Notes: generated by a model not told the origin, from the letters alone. A stretch of DNA of 64,000 bases from Lachnospiraceae bacterium (GCA_014804785.1 JAAUZD010000030.1:1-64000); one strand, 5' to 3'. Positions 35,160-44,641 are shown, counted from the stretch's first letter. Translations and numbers: made by a program.

Positions 35160-35907
35160 AATAGAAAATAGACGGTATATCAATATTTTATTTGTTTTGG
35201 TGATTATATGTATATTTATGTTTTGGGAATGCTGGAATAAACAAATACATTTAGCAACTGGCAGTTTTAATGAAGATATTAAAAATAATTTATGTGGATT
35301 CTCAAAGTTGGATAAGAAATGTATGGGATGGATAATGATACATTTTCCAGTACAGTTTTATATGGTATTGAAGCAGGCAATTTTTTTAAAAAAGTTTGCA
35401 ATATTATGGTACTTTCGGAAAGGTAATTTATGCACTGTGTTCACCAATTTTTTCAAACTGTATTGGAGGGTTCCTTTGCTATACTATTTTATAGGGCTGA
35501 TAACTGTATACCTAAAAAAAATATTATGCAGAGAAGTAGATGACTTATGGGAGGGAGCAATTATCTTCTGCATTTATGTAAGTATAATACTAATGATTAC
35601 GACGGTTGCAATTTGTTGTTATACGTTTCTGATTTATGTTTTTTTGATGAGTTTTCAATCAGCATTCAGCATTGCTTTTTTTCTGGAAATTCTATTTACC
35701 ATGTTTGGCACGAGAATGGTAGAAAATGATGTAGCTTATAGGCAACTTTGGTATATTCCTGTTAGAGGAGTATTCATTGGAGAAGATGTAAATATGACCA
35801 TATGGGACGGTAGTTTATTTTTGTGTGAGTTACTCAAATTGATAATTATCATAGGAATATGCAATGTACTATTTCGTTGGAAATATGAATTCATTTCAGA
35901 AAATTAA
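35152..35907 (+). CDS. Membrane protein 3 of the putative ABC-2 type complex
   Basis: The 251-residue membrane protein has about six helices, an aromatic-rich sequence and a low GC content. The first helix (INILFVLVIICIFMFWECW) is followed by an outward loop containing HLATGSFNEDIKNN. The longer frame begins at 35044, but ATG 35152 overlaps the upstream stop by 8 bp and has AAGGAAA before it. A third membrane subunit is more than the two permeases of a simple ABC-2 pump and is one reason to look closer at this operon. Confidence 0.6.
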   Translation: MSKIENRRYINILFVLVIICIFMFWECWNKQIHLATGSFNEDIKNNLCGFSKLDKKCMGWIMIHFPVQFYMVLKQAIFLKKFAILWYFRKGNLCTVFTNFFKLYWRVPLLYYFIGLITVYLKKILCREVDDLWEGAIIFCIYVSIILMITTVAICCYTFLIYVFLMSFQSAFSIAFFLEILFTMFGTRMVENDVAYRQLWYIPVRGVFIGEDVNMTIWDGSLFLCELLKLIIIIGICNVLFRWKYEFISEN

Positions 35908-35930
35908 TGATTGATAAGGGGAAATATAGT

Positions 35931-36623
35931 ATGGTTATTTTTGAAAATGTGTCTAAGGAATTTAAAGGAAAAATTGTATTGAATCATGTAAATGTAAAGA
36001 TTGCGCAAGGAGAGATTTGTGGTCTGATAGGTAAAAATGGGAGTGGAAAAAGTGTATTTATGAAGTTAGCGGCAGGTATGTCATATCCTACGGAAGGAAA
36101 AATTACTGTTAATGGCAAAATATTAGCGAAAGGCGAATTCCCACACAATACAGGGATTGTATTGGATAATATTGGCTTTTTAAAAGAGAAAACAGGGTAT
36201 AAAAATCTAAAGATTTTAGCGGGCATTCTTAATAAAATTTCTGATGAGCAAATTGTTTCAACTATGGAATCAATGGGATTAAATGCCAATGACAAAACAA
36301 TTGTCGGCAAATACTCAGTCGGAATGAAACAAAAGCTTTTATTGGCACAAGCTATGATGGAAGAGCCTGATTTGTTATTGCTGGATGAGCCATTTAACGG
36401 ACTTGATGAAGATAGCGAAAGAAGAATAATCGAATTGTTGAGACAGACTAATGCAAGAAAAGGAACTACAATAGTAATAGTTTCCCATGACAAAGATGAA
36501 TTGGAAAATCTTTGTCATAGGATATATAAAGTACATAATAAGCGGCTTGAGGATGTTTCATACAAGGCGGGTAGTCCACTTTGTGCAGTCCCACACATCT
36601 GTAGCGAGACCTTCATAGAATAG
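35931..36623 (+). CDS. ABC transporter ATP-binding protein of the island operon
   Basis: The 230-residue ATPase has Walker A GLIGKNGSGKS, signature YSVGMKQKL, Walker B LLLLDEPFNGLD and switch SHDKDE, so the motor is complete. ATG 35931 has AAGGGGAAA at good spacing; an in-frame ATG at 35907 lacks a site. Its last 22 codons overlap, in antisense, the 3' end of the ABC-F gene. The tail (after about YKVHNKRLEDVSY) therefore looks like read-through into neighbouring DNA, as if the island's right junction cut the original C-terminus. Function should survive because all catalytic motifs lie before it. Confidence 0.85.
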   Translation: MVIFENVSKEFKGKIVLNHVNVKIAQGEICGLIGKNGSGKSVFMKLAAGMSYPTEGKITVNGKILAKGEFPHNTGIVLDNIGFLKEKTGYKNLKILAGILNKISDEQIVSTMESMGLNANDKTIVGKYSVGMKQKLLLAQAMMEEPDLLLLDEPFNGLDEDSERRIIELLRQTNARKGTTIVIVSHDKDELENLCHRIYKVHNKRLEDVSYKAGSPLCAVPHICSETFIE

Positions 36624-38114
36624 AGGTTCATGGCATACCATAAGGATGCTGCCCTTGTATTCTATCAGAGCGCGCCTCAGTTCTTCCTTGGCATCCACAT
36701 CTAGATGGTTGGTAGGCTCGTCCAGGAGCAGGATATTGGTTTCTCGGTTGATGAGCTTACAGAGGCGGACCTTTGCCTGTTCACCGCCGCTCAAGACTTT
36801 TACCATGCTCTCAATATGCTTGGTGGTGAGACCGCATTTTGCAAGGGCAGAGCGAACTTCGTACTGGGTGAAGCCAGGAAATTCCTGCCAGATTTCTTCA
36901 ATGCAGGTGGTGGCAATGTTTTGGTCCATTTCCTGTTCAAAATAGCCGATACTTAAGTAGTCCCCCTGTTCCACGCTTCCGCAAAGCGGCGGGATAAGTC
37001 CAAGGATGCTTTTTAGAAGGGTGGTTTTTCCGATTCCATTAGCTCCTGTCAGGACTATTTTTTCTCCCCGCTCCATTTCCAGATTTAAAGGGGAGGAGAG
37101 CGGTTCATCATAGCCGATTACAAGATTTCTGGTCTGAAAAATGTAGCGTCCGGGGGTTCGGGATTCCTTAAAATGAAATTCCGGTTTTGGCTTTTCACCA
37201 GCAAGTTCGATTACATCCATTTTGTCCAGCTTTTTCTGACGTGACATTGCCATATTGCGAGTGGCGACTCTTGCCTTATTCCGGGCGACGAAATCTTTTA
37301 AATCGGAGATTTCCTTTTGCTGCTTATTGTAGGCAGCCTCGAGTTGCGCCTTTTTCATGGCGTAAACTTCCTGAAATTTGTTGTAATCTCCTGGGTAGCG
37401 GTTAAGCGCCTGATTGCCCATGTGGTAGATCAGATTGATTACGCTGTTTAAAAAAGGAATATCGTGGGAAATCAGGATGAACGCGTTTTCATAGTCATTC
37501 AGATACCGTTTCAGCCATTCAATATGTTCTGCATCCAGATAGTTGGTAGGTTCATCTAAGAGAAGGATGTCAGGCTTTTCCAAAAGAAGTTTTCCGAGCA
37601 ATACCTTGGTGCGCTGACCGCCGCTCAAATCAGTTACATCCCTCTCAAGCCCCAGTTCCGTAAGACCGAGGGCTCTTGCAACCTCCTCGACCTTAGAGTC
37701 AATAAGATAAAAGTCGTGCATGGTGAGAAGATCTTGAATGGTGCCAAGTTCCTCCATATATGTTTCCAGCTCCTTTTCATCAGCCTCGCCCATCTTGTCG
37801 CAAATTTCATTCATCTGTGCTTCCAGTTCATAAAGAAAGTCGAAAGCTGAGGATAAGACTGTTTTGATGGACATGCCTTTTTCAAGGACAGTGTGCTGAT
37901 CCAGATAGCCGACACGGACATTTTTTGCCCATTCAATCTTCCCTTCATCGGGGATGAGTTTTCCCGTGATGATATTCATAAATGTGGATTTGCCTTCACC
38001 GTTAGCGCCTATAAGACCAATGTGCTCTCCTTTTAAAAGGCGGAAGGATACATCCTGAAAAATGGCTCTCTCGCCAAAGCCGTGAGTTAAGTGTTCTACA
38101 TTTAAAATGATCAT
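36558..38114 (-). CDS. ABC-F family ATP-binding protein
   Basis: The 518-residue soluble protein has two ABC domains in tandem and no membrane segment. Signatures are LSGGQRTKVLLGKLLLEKPD with DEPTNYLD, and LSGGEQAKVRLCKL with DEPTNHLD. The inter-domain linker (about 240-300) is charged and helical and includes QKEISDLKDFVARNKARVAT, the arm that reaches the ribosome in this class. The family acts on stalled ribosomes, as translation factors or in antibiotic protection; which applies here is not predictable. It diverges from the rubredoxin gene and converges with the island ATPase. Confidence 0.9.
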   Translation of the reverse strand: MIILNVEHLTHGFGERAIFQDVSFRLLKGEHIGLIGANGEGKSTFMNIITGKLIPDEGKIEWAKNVRVGYLDQHTVLEKGMSIKTVLSSAFDFLYELEAQMNEICDKMGEADEKELETYMEELGTIQDLLTMHDFYLIDSKVEEVARALGLTELGLERDVTDLSGGQRTKVLLGKLLLEKPDILLLDEPTNYLDAEHIEWLKRYLNDYENAFILISHDIPFLNSVINLIYHMGNQALNRYPGDYNKFQEVYAMKKAQLEAAYNKQQKEISDLKDFVARNKARVATRNMAMSRQKKLDKMDVIELAGEKPKPEFHFKESRTPGRYIFQTRNLVIGYDEPLSSPLNLEMERGEKIVLTGANGIGKTTLLKSILGLIPPLCGSVEQGDYLSIGYFEQEMDQNIATTCIEEIWQEFPGFTQYEVRSALAKCGLTTKHIESMVKVLSGGEQAKVRLCKLINRETNILLLDEPTNHLDVDAKEELRRALIEYKGSILMVCHEPLFYEGLATDVWDCTKWTTRLV

Positions 38115-38232
38115 ATTTTCTCCTGATTGTGGAATAATTATTTATACGCTAAGATTATATAGGGAAATGCTGTGAAAGTCAAAAATAAATAGAAAGAATT
38201 AAGTCAGGGGAATATTCTGCAATGAAAGTGTA

Positions 38233-38279
38233 TTGACTTTTTATGGAAATATTTATAAACTAAAACAGTAATCATTACT
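38233..38279 (+). promoter_or_regulatory. hrb promoter with PerR/Fur-like dyad
   Basis: TTGACT (38233-38238) with TAAACT (38256-38261) 17 bp downstream, followed by AGTAATCATTACT (38267-38279), a perfect 6-1-6 palindrome close to the PerR box pattern ATAATnATTAT. A repressor here would sit at the start of transcription. Confidence 0.5.
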
Positions 38280-38303
38280 AATATTATAATAGGAGGAAAA
38301 AAC

Positions 38304-38942
38304 ATGAATCAAAGTGCATTTCATAAACTATCATACGGAGTTTACATTGTAAGTACATGGGACAATGGAAAACCTACAGGATGCACGGCAAACAGCGCCA
38401 TGCAGATTACTTCTTCGCCTGCAACCATTGCAGTCAGCATTAATCACAACAATTATACTAACAAATGTATCAGCGAAACAGGTAAATTTGCCATTTCCAT
38501 TCTTGCGGAGGACTCTGATCCTTCTATTATAGGAACATTTGGCTTTAAGACCGGTAAGGAGGCAGACAAATTTACAGAGGTGAAGTACAGTGTAGAGGAT
38601 TATATGCCTATCGTATCCGATAGCTGTGCTTATATTGTATGTGAGGTCATTGACAAGATGGAGACATCGACACATACGGTATTTTTAGGGGAGGTAAAAG
38701 GGGCGGAAGTCTTTGGAAGCAGAGATGCCATGACCTACGCTTATTATCACAAGGTAATTAAGGGGAAAAGCCCTAAGAACGCGCCTACTTATATCCCTGA
38801 GGAGGAAAAGAAACCGGAGGAGGGAAAAGAACGCAGATTTAAATGCGAGGTCTGTGGCTATATTTATGAAGGAGAGGAACTGCCGGTTGACTATAAGTGT
38901 CCCGTCTGCGGCATGGGAGCGGACCGATTTACGGAAATATAG
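38304..38942 (+). CDS. hrb: High-molecular-weight rubredoxin (flavin reductase-rubredoxin fusion)
   Basis: The 212-residue protein joins an FMN-binding flavin reductase domain (about 1-150, with [20 protein letters not shown]) to a C-terminal rubredoxin whose iron ligands are Cys181, Cys184, Cys199 and Cys202. In anaerobes such fusions pass electrons from NADH to flavodiiron proteins to reduce oxygen or NO. The linker is Lys/Glu/Pro-rich. ATG 38304 has AGGAGG. A PerR-like palindrome in the promoter fits an oxidative-stress role. The stop overlaps the end of the convergent gene by 14 bp. Confidence 0.92.
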   Translation: MNQSAFHKLSYGVYIVSTWDNGKPTGCTANSAMQITSSPATIAVSINHNNYTNKCISETGKFAISILAEDSDPSIIGTFGFKTGKEADKFTEVKYSVEDYMPIVSDSCAYIVCEVIDKMETSTHTVFLGEVKGAEVFGSRDAMTYAYYHKVIKGKSPKNAPTYIPEEEKKPEEGKERRFKCEVCGYIYEGEELPVDYKCPVCGMGADRFTEI

Positions 38943-40431
38943 AAAATCCAGTATTGCAGTCGGATTCCATGGCAATCAATAAAACAGGCAAATACAAAAA
39001 CAAATATCTGCTCCTGTTTTCAAACAGCAATAAAAACAGGAATAAACCAAGAATGGATAATTTGGCAATAGAACTGTATATGCTGTCAGACATGCGGAAG
39101 ATGCTCAACATGCTCATGATGCATATTACCAGCCATACCCCCTGCATCCAGGAGGAAAACCAGTTCTGATAAAAGGAAGTTTCAATATAGAATCCATTTT
39201 GGAGCAGACCTCGCAAAGTATTTTGGGGGGCCTGCTCCTCTAGATGAAATTCGCCTTCCAGTCCATAGAAAAAGGTTCCATCACTGCCGGCCCAGACTAA
39301 TTTGTTAAATAAGTGTCCTGGGTATCCGATAGGACCATAAGCGATAATCCTCTCTTTGATATGTTGCAATGCCTCCTGTTTATAAGCAGCATCGTTGATA
39401 TGTTGTTGGGTCCATATTACTTCTGGCTCATTCCAGCCGCCGTATCCGGAAGGATCATCTTCTAAAGAGCCCAATCCTAACCCCATGTAGTGTAATATGC
39501 CCAATGGTACGATATCAGGATACTGTCGTTTAAGGTCTTCTTTTATGGGTTGTTCTCTAATAAAAACGATTCCGGCTGTGAGGCAGGCTGTCAAAGCAAG
39601 GCACATTGACATTAAAAAGAATTGTTTAAGTAAATATTCTTTTTTCCAGCGCAAAATAATCAATATAGCCATAGCAATATAAACAATCAGCACGGTGGGC
39701 TTGATATAATATCCAACGATTCCCCAAATTCCTGCCAGGCACATATAGAGTATTTGTTTCCAGCGTTTTTTTTCATATGCAGCATATACAACGCTGAATA
39801 GCACACCGATAGGAAAGGGCATGGCAAGTGTATCGCTGTAAATCGTAGAAAGAGTGGGATGAAATCCGATTAACAGGACAGAACAGATAAATACCCTGTC
39901 GGCTGCTTTCGTTCCATATATTTTGTGTGCTACCAGGACGGACATCCAGATAGCGGCATCGACAAAGAGCAGATTTAGCAATTCCATCTTTCTCAAAACG
40001 GAAAGAAAGTGAATGGGCTTTAGCAAATTAATGTAATCAGATAAAAGAATTTGCATAAACAAATTATTGGTATGACGAACAAAATAATCGCCATTATACA
40101 TTCCATATTCCACTGAATTGGTTATTTCCAAGGCATCCCACCCAATTGGTGTAAGAACCTTAAGGAACAGTAAAACTTGAATCATAAGAAGGATAATGGC
40201 AATAACAACTCTTGTGATATTTGCTTTTTTAGAGTTGCTTCCATTAAATAGCTTTTCATATCCTATTATAATTCCGGCAGTAATCAAAGCAAAAACAATG
40301 ACCTTGATTGTACTGTGATTGAAACCTAACGGATATTTTTCAAAATGAAATAAAGTAAAAAAACTGCATACTGCAAATACAATTGAAAATAGTACTGCAA
40401 TGCTTTTTTCTAGTATTCTTCTGATTTTCAT
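38929..40431 (-). CDS. GT-C-like polytopic membrane protein, possible glycosyltransferase
   Basis: The 500-residue protein has about eleven transmembrane helices with an early outward loop [20 protein letters not shown]. An acidic residue in that loop is typical of GT-C enzymes that use lipid-linked sugars. A second soluble segment (about 310-400) holds [18 protein letters not shown]. No closer family is recognisable. It stands alone on the minus strand, with its 3' end overlapping hrb. Possible roles are wall polymer or glycolipid glycosylation; both are inference. Confidence 0.6.
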   Translation of the reverse strand: MKIRRILEKSIAVLFSIVFAVCSFFTLFHFEKYPLGFNHSTIKVIVFALITAGIIIGYEKLFNGSNSKKANITRVVIAIILLMIQVLLFLKVLTPIGWDALEITNSVEYGMYNGDYFVRHTNNLFMQILLSDYINLLKPIHFLSVLRKMELLNLLFVDAAIWMSVLVAHKIYGTKAADRVFICSVLLIGFHPTLSTIYSDTLAMPFPIGVLFSVVYAAYEKKRWKQILYMCLAGIWGIVGYYIKPTVLIVYIAMAILIILRWKKEYLLKQFFLMSMCLALTACLTAGIVFIREQPIKEDLKRQYPDIVPLGILHYMGLGLGSLEDDPSGYGGWNEPEVIWTQQHINDAAYKQEALQHIKERIIAYGPIGYPGHLFNKLVWAGSDGTFFYGLEGEFHLEEQAPQNTLRGLLQNGFYIETSFYQNWFSSWMQGVWLVICIMSMLSIFRMSDSIYSSIAKLSILGLFLFLLLFENRSRYLFLYLPVLLIAMESDCNTGFSIFP

Positions 40432-40612
40432 GTTGTTTTCCTTATCTGAATATTCGTATTTCTATATCATTTAGCAGCTGATGAGCGCCAAATGCCAAAA
40501 GCAGGTATTGCTCTGACATCGACATAATATAGTGTGACGCAGAATGTGGTTAAGGCAACAACATCAGTATATCACAGGTTTTGAAAAATGTATATTTTGA
40601 TATTCTTAAAGC

Positions 40613-40646
40613 AATATAAACTTTAATATTCCGGAATATAAACTTT
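40613..40646. repeat. Direct repeat AATATAAACTTT
   Basis: Two identical 12-mers (40613-40624, 40635-40646) spaced 22 bp, in the 427-bp gap before the lipoprotein gene. They could be a binding site in tandem. Nothing else is visible between 40432 and 40612. Confidence 0.35.
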
Positions 40647-40693
40647 GTTGAATTTAGACAAAATGGGCATAGCGCTTTTGGTAAAAACGAAAA

Positions 40694-40722
40694 TTGACAT
40701 AAGTTATTTAAAATATTAAAAT
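40694..40722 (+). promoter_or_regulatory. Promoter of the starch-binding lipoprotein gene
   Basis: TTGACA (40694-40699), 17 bp, TAAAAT (40717-40722). A repressor-type operator starts 3 bp after the -10. Confidence 0.75.
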
Positions 40723-40724
40723 AT

Positions 40725-40805
40725 GCTTAACTGGTTAAGTGAAATTACACATTCAAATTGAATGGGTAAATTTTTTTACTCATATGCTTAACTGGTTAAG
40801 CATAT
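40725..40805. promoter_or_regulatory. Two LacI-type operators upstream of the lipoprotein gene
   Basis: GCTTAACTGGTTAAGT (40725-40740) and GCTTAACTGGTTAAGC (40786-40801) are near-identical palindromes 61 bp apart. The second extends to a 24-bp dyad (40782-40805). Sixty-one base pairs is close to six helical turns, so looping by a tetrameric LacI-type repressor is possible. The LacI gene at 42035 is the natural candidate. Confidence 0.75.
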
Positions 40806-40858
40806 CTGCTTTGTGATAGCAATACTAAAAACTAATTTGACCATGGGAGGAAAATTCT

Positions 40859-42025
40859 ATGAAAAAAAGAAGAGTAAATCTTTTGATTGCAGCAGTCGTA
40901 TTAAGCTTATCCGTATTATATGGATGCAGCGGAAAGGATGAGACGCAAGGAGGAGCGGATGATGTTTCCGCAAAAGAGCAGGAAGCGGCAGATAGTGAGG
41001 AAGAGAAGGAAACGCAGGCTTTTACAGTTACATTCTACGATACAGATGGAACGACCGTGCTGTCAACAGAGGAAGTGCAGGAAGGCGCAGTTGCCACGGA
41101 ATATACGCCGGAAAAAGAAGAAATGGTATTCATGGGATGGTTTGCAACTCCGTCACTGGGACATGTGTTTGACTTTTCACAGCCTATTACTGCAGATACG
41201 GAGGTGTTTGCAGGATTTATGGAAGATGTAGAAGATACAAGGAAATTTGCTATTTTGGGAAGCGGCACAAGCCCGCTGCTTTCTGTTTCCAGTTGGGGAA
41301 AGGTCATTGAGGATGAGCACTATCTGACAAAGAGTGAGAATGAAAATGTATACAGCATTACGCTGGATTTGTGCTCGGGCGATGAGTTCCAGTTTGCTAT
41401 TGACAGTGCATGGAGCAACCAGAGAGGCGGCGGATATATGACGACCACGGATTTAGATGGAACCAGTTACTTTGCAGTTTCCGGCGGTCTTTCTGAAAAC
41501 TCTCAAAAATCCAATATTAAGTGTGTTGTATCCGGAAACTATACATTTACATTGACGACCTATCCGGGAGCAGATGTTTATGACACTGAGGATAGCTACT
41601 ATTCAGAGGAAACAAAAGAGAATTATAATTCCAATCCCTATGATAAGATTGAATGGACTTATAATGGAGAAATGGAATCGGAACAGGCCGAACTGGATAC
41701 GGCTTATTATATCAAGGGTGCCATTATTACAGGATGGGAAGATAAATATGATGAACAATATGCCTTTACAGAAACAGATGGAATACATACTCTGACCATT
41801 GACCTGGAAGAGGGAGACGAATTCCTGTTTACCACGCTTGTCACGGTGGACGGCAATGCCAGTGTAGGAAACGAATATGTACGTTACAGCAATATTACTG
41901 ACAAAGATTCTCTGAACTATGTGGATGGTACAGAAAGTCAGAATATGGTAGCAAAACAGGCGGGTACTTATACCTTTACTTATGACCCGGATTCCACAGA
42001 GCTGACGGTAACTTTTGCAGAGTAA
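40859..42025 (+). CDS. Surface lipoprotein with InlB-like repeat, probable starch-binding protein
   Basis: The 388-residue lipoprotein has a signal peptide with lipobox VLYGC (acylated Cys23) and an acidic Ser/Glu-rich linker. A repeat of the InlB/Flg_new type follows (VTFYDTDGTTVLSTEE, then FMGWF), and then two beta-sandwich segments with similar ends (GNYTFTLTTYP and GTYTFTYDPDSTELTVTF). Such modules resemble SusE/F-like starch-binding domains. Placement in front of alpha-glucan genes under shared operator-type control supports glucan binding at the cell surface. GGGAGG precedes ATG 40859. Confidence 0.7.
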   Translation: MKKRRVNLLIAAVVLSLSVLYGCSGKDETQGGADDVSAKEQEAADSEEEKETQAFTVTFYDTDGTTVLSTEEVQEGAVATEYTPEKEEMVFMGWFATPSLGHVFDFSQPITADTEVFAGFMEDVEDTRKFAILGSGTSPLLSVSSWGKVIEDEHYLTKSENENVYSITLDLCSGDEFQFAIDSAWSNQRGGGYMTTTDLDGTSYFAVSGGLSENSQKSNIKCVVSGNYTFTLTTYPGADVYDTEDSYYSEETKENYNSNPYDKIEWTYNGEMESEQAELDTAYYIKGAIITGWEDKYDEQYAFTETDGIHTLTIDLEEGDEFLFTTLVTVDGNASVGNEYVRYSNITDKDSLNYVDGTESQNMVAKQAGTYTFTYDPDSTELTVTFAE

Positions 42026-42034
42026 AAGAGCCTG

Positions 42035-42823
42035 TCATACAAAGCATGTGTGTGTGCAGTCGGGAACGCGGTTCATGGCAAATTCCATACAGGTAAAGAC
42101 CTGTTCCATTTTCGACTGCATATCACATGGGATGTAAAGGGAAGCAGGCGGAACGAGGGTATGCAAAGAACTCTGACTGTAAACAAGATTTCCCGCAGGA
42201 AGAGTCTGCCCATTCTCTAAAAAGCAAACCTTTTTGAAAGTATCTGAAATTAATTCTTTTACTTCTTTATTGTTGGGTAAAAGATACAGATAGGTATAGT
42301 TGTCCTTGCCAAAGTGGATATCGGCTTGTGCTTTCTGCTTCTGATAATCCGTGCAGATCTGGAAGAAAATCTGAAAAGGAGTATCAATCAGAATATCTAT
42401 GGCAATCAAAGGAATTAAGTTTTTGTCGCCGACTTCACAGAAGAAATCAGTAGTAGTGTCGTAGCATAAAACAGCATCTGCATAGTCGATTTGGTTCACA
42501 TCTTCTTCGCTTTGCAGAAGAAGATGGTATCCATGCCGTTTTAAAACCGCAGCAAGCGACTCCGCAACAAGAAGTTGTTCGGAGCGTTTATAAAGAGAAT
42601 TCTCGTGTGCCAGATAAAGTGCAGCAGTATAGGTTTTATTTGTTGCAAGCGATTTGGCGGAAGAATTGGGCTTATAATCCAGGAGATTGATGATCTGGCG
42701 TACCTTTTTCTTGGTCTCTTCGCTGATTCTCTGGTCATCTCGGTTATTGATTACATAGGATACGGTGGCTACGGACACACCTGCCTGTTTTGCAATGTCT
42801 CGAATGGTATATTTTTTGCTCAT
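42035..42823 (-). CDS. Short LacI family regulator of the malto-oligosaccharide genes
   Basis: The 262-residue regulator begins YTIRDIAKQAGVSVATVSYV, a standard LacI helix-turn-helix and hinge (NSSAKSLATNKTYTAALY). The effector part is shorter than the usual ~270 residues by about 70, so one lobe is trimmed or divergent and ligand binding may differ. It lies between the lipoprotein and GH13 genes, whose regulatory regions contain palindromes. It probably represses them in the absence of maltodextrin; that is inference. The stop is 10 bp from the convergent lipoprotein stop. Confidence 0.82.
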   Translation of the reverse strand: MSKKYTIRDIAKQAGVSVATVSYVINNRDDQRISEETKKKVRQIINLLDYKPNSSAKSLATNKTYTAALYLAHENSLYKRSEQLLVAESLAAVLKRHGYHLLLQSEEDVNQIDYADAVLCYDTTTDFFCEVGDKNLIPLIAIDILIDTPFQIFFQICTDYQKQKAQADIHFGKDNYTYLYLLPNNKEVKELISDTFKKVCFLENGQTLPAGNLVYSQSSLHTLVPPASLYIPCDMQSKMEQVFTCMEFAMNRVPDCTHTCFV

Positions 42824-42829
42824 AGATTA

Positions 42830-42867
42830 TTTATATACTTAGTGCCACTTTTTGTCAATGTGGCACT
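42830..42867 (-). promoter_or_regulatory. lacI-type gene promoter overlapped by a GTGCCAC dyad
   Basis: On the minus strand TTGACA (42858-42853), 17 bp, TATAAA (42835-42830) is a near-perfect promoter. The inverted repeat AGTGCCAC/GTGGCACT (42841-42848, 42860-42867) flanks its -35 and could be an operator for the divergent GH13 operon or autoregulation. Confidence 0.7.
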
Positions 42868-42898
42868 TTTACTAAAATGAAAGAGGACGGAAATTAGA

Positions 42899-44626
42899 AT
42901 GAATGAACATGGAATTTTACATATGCCTGATTCCAAATACTGTTTCCCTTTAAATGCCAACAGTCTTGTACTAAGGCTGAGGATAGACAAGAACGACAGT
43001 GTGGATAAGATAGAAGTGATACATGAGTGCAAATATAAAATTCAGGAAAAGCAGCAAGTCACGATTATGGAAAAAAAGTATGAGGATCATTTATTTTCCT
43101 ATTATGAGGTAAGCCTTCCGCTTACGGATGTCAGGCTTGCTTATGTGTTCCGTATATGGGAAAAGGGAAAAGGCTACTATTATTCGGAGGACGGACTTAG
43201 CGAGAACTACAACTTTTCGCTTGGATATTATAATTTCTTTCAACTGCCCTATATTAATGAAGCGGATGTTCACCAGGAAGTGGACTGGATGAAAGAGGCG
43301 GTTTTCTATGAAATATTTGTAGACCGGTTCTATTGTGATGAAGAAAAAAAGAAAAAGGATTATATTAACTTAAATTGGGGAGAAAAACCCAATCCTAAAA
43401 GTTTTGCAGGCGGTGATATACCTGGTATTATAGAGAAACTGGATTATATAAATGCGTTGGGAGCAAACGCCCTTTATCTGACGCCTGTATTTCAATCTAT
43501 TTCTAATCATAAATATGATATTTCAGATTATCACATGATAGATGAAAGATTTGGAACAAAAGAACATTTTAAAAATCTTGTGGATGAGGCGCATAAAAGA
43601 GGAATAAGGGTAGTTTTGGATGCCGTATTTAATCACTGCAGTGAACTTTTGCCGCAGTTTCAGGATGTACTTGAGAATGGCAGCAAATCGCCCTACTTTG
43701 ACTGGTTCATCATAAAGGGAGAAAAACCGGAAAAAGCGATACTTAATTATGAAGTGTTTGCTTTTTGCGAGTATATGCCGAAGTTTAACACTTCAAATCC
43801 TAATGTGCAGGAGTTTTTGCTGGATATTGCAGTTTCCTGGATAGAGAAATATGATATAGATGGCTGGAGACTGGATGTTTCCGATGAGGTTTCCCACGAT
43901 TTCTGGAGGATGTTCAGAAAAAAAGTAAAAGCGGTCAAGAGAGAATGTGTGATTATTGGGGAAAACTGGCATGATGCCAACAGCTTTCTGCAGGGAGATC
44001 AGTATGATGGAATCATGAATTATGCATTTACAAAAGCATGTTTAGACTATTACGCATTTGAAGTCTTCGACGCCAGAGAGTTTGCCTGGAAATTAAATCA
44101 TCTTTTAATGCGCAATACAAGCCAGGTAAATACAATGATGCTAAATTTGCTGGATTCCCATGACACAGACAGGTTTTATACAAGTGTGAATAAAAATAAG
44201 GATAGAATGCTTTCGGCAGCAGCGGTTATGTGTATGTTTATTGGCGCTCCCTGTATTTATTATGGAACGGAGATTCTGCTGGAGGGCGGCTATGACCCGG
44301 ATAATCGACGATGCTTTGATTGGGATGAGAGCCATTGGGACACAGAATTTTATGGAATGCTGACAAATCTATTGGGGCTGCGAAAGAAAGATGTGGTGCA
44401 GAACGGAGCAATCAACATCACAGAACGGGATGGAATGCTTGTTTTAAGCAGAAGCCTTAAGGGTGAGAAATTAGTACTCTTTACAAATCAGTCGGGAAAA
44501 ACAATTGAGATAAAAGAAGAAGGGGAAATTCTTTTTTCAAATAGTTTTCAGGCAGCGCTAGATGTAAAAGAAGATTTTATATTTGGAAGCCTGAGGACAG
44601 ATGGCTTTGTAATCATAAAAAAATAA
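42899..44626 (+). CDS. GH13 alpha-glucan hydrolase (neopullulanase/cyclomaltodextrinase type)
   Basis: The 575-residue enzyme has an N-terminal beta domain (about 1-120) and the GH13 barrel. Catalytic residues are the nucleophile Asp326 (GWRLDVSDEV), the acid Glu355 (IIGENWHD) and Asp422 (LDSHDTDRF). GHs of this layout act on maltodextrins, cyclodextrins or pullulan. There is no signal peptide, so it should act in the cytoplasm on imported oligosaccharides. The following three genes encode a matching ABC importer. ATG 42899 has AGAGGACGG. Confidence 0.9.
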   Translation: MNEHGILHMPDSKYCFPLNANSLVLRLRIDKNDSVDKIEVIHECKYKIQEKQQVTIMEKKYEDHLFSYYEVSLPLTDVRLAYVFRIWEKGKGYYYSEDGLSENYNFSLGYYNFFQLPYINEADVHQEVDWMKEAVFYEIFVDRFYCDEEKKKKDYINLNWGEKPNPKSFAGGDIPGIIEKLDYINALGANALYLTPVFQSISNHKYDISDYHMIDERFGTKEHFKNLVDEAHKRGIRVVLDAVFNHCSELLPQFQDVLENGSKSPYFDWFIIKGEKPEKAILNYEVFAFCEYMPKFNTSNPNVQEFLLDIAVSWIEKYDIDGWRLDVSDEVSHDFWRMFRKKVKAVKRECVIIGENWHDANSFLQGDQYDGIMNYAFTKACLDYYAFEVFDAREFAWKLNHLLMRNTSQVNTMMLNLLDSHDTDRFYTSVNKNKDRMLSAAAVMCMFIGAPCIYYGTEILLEGGYDPDNRRCFDWDESHWDTEFYGMLTNLLGLRKKDVVQNGAINITERDGMLVLSRSLKGEKLVLFTNQSGKTIEIKEEGEILFSNSFQAALDVKEDFIFGSLRTDGFVIIKK

Positions 44627-44641
44627 GAAGGGATGGTGCAG

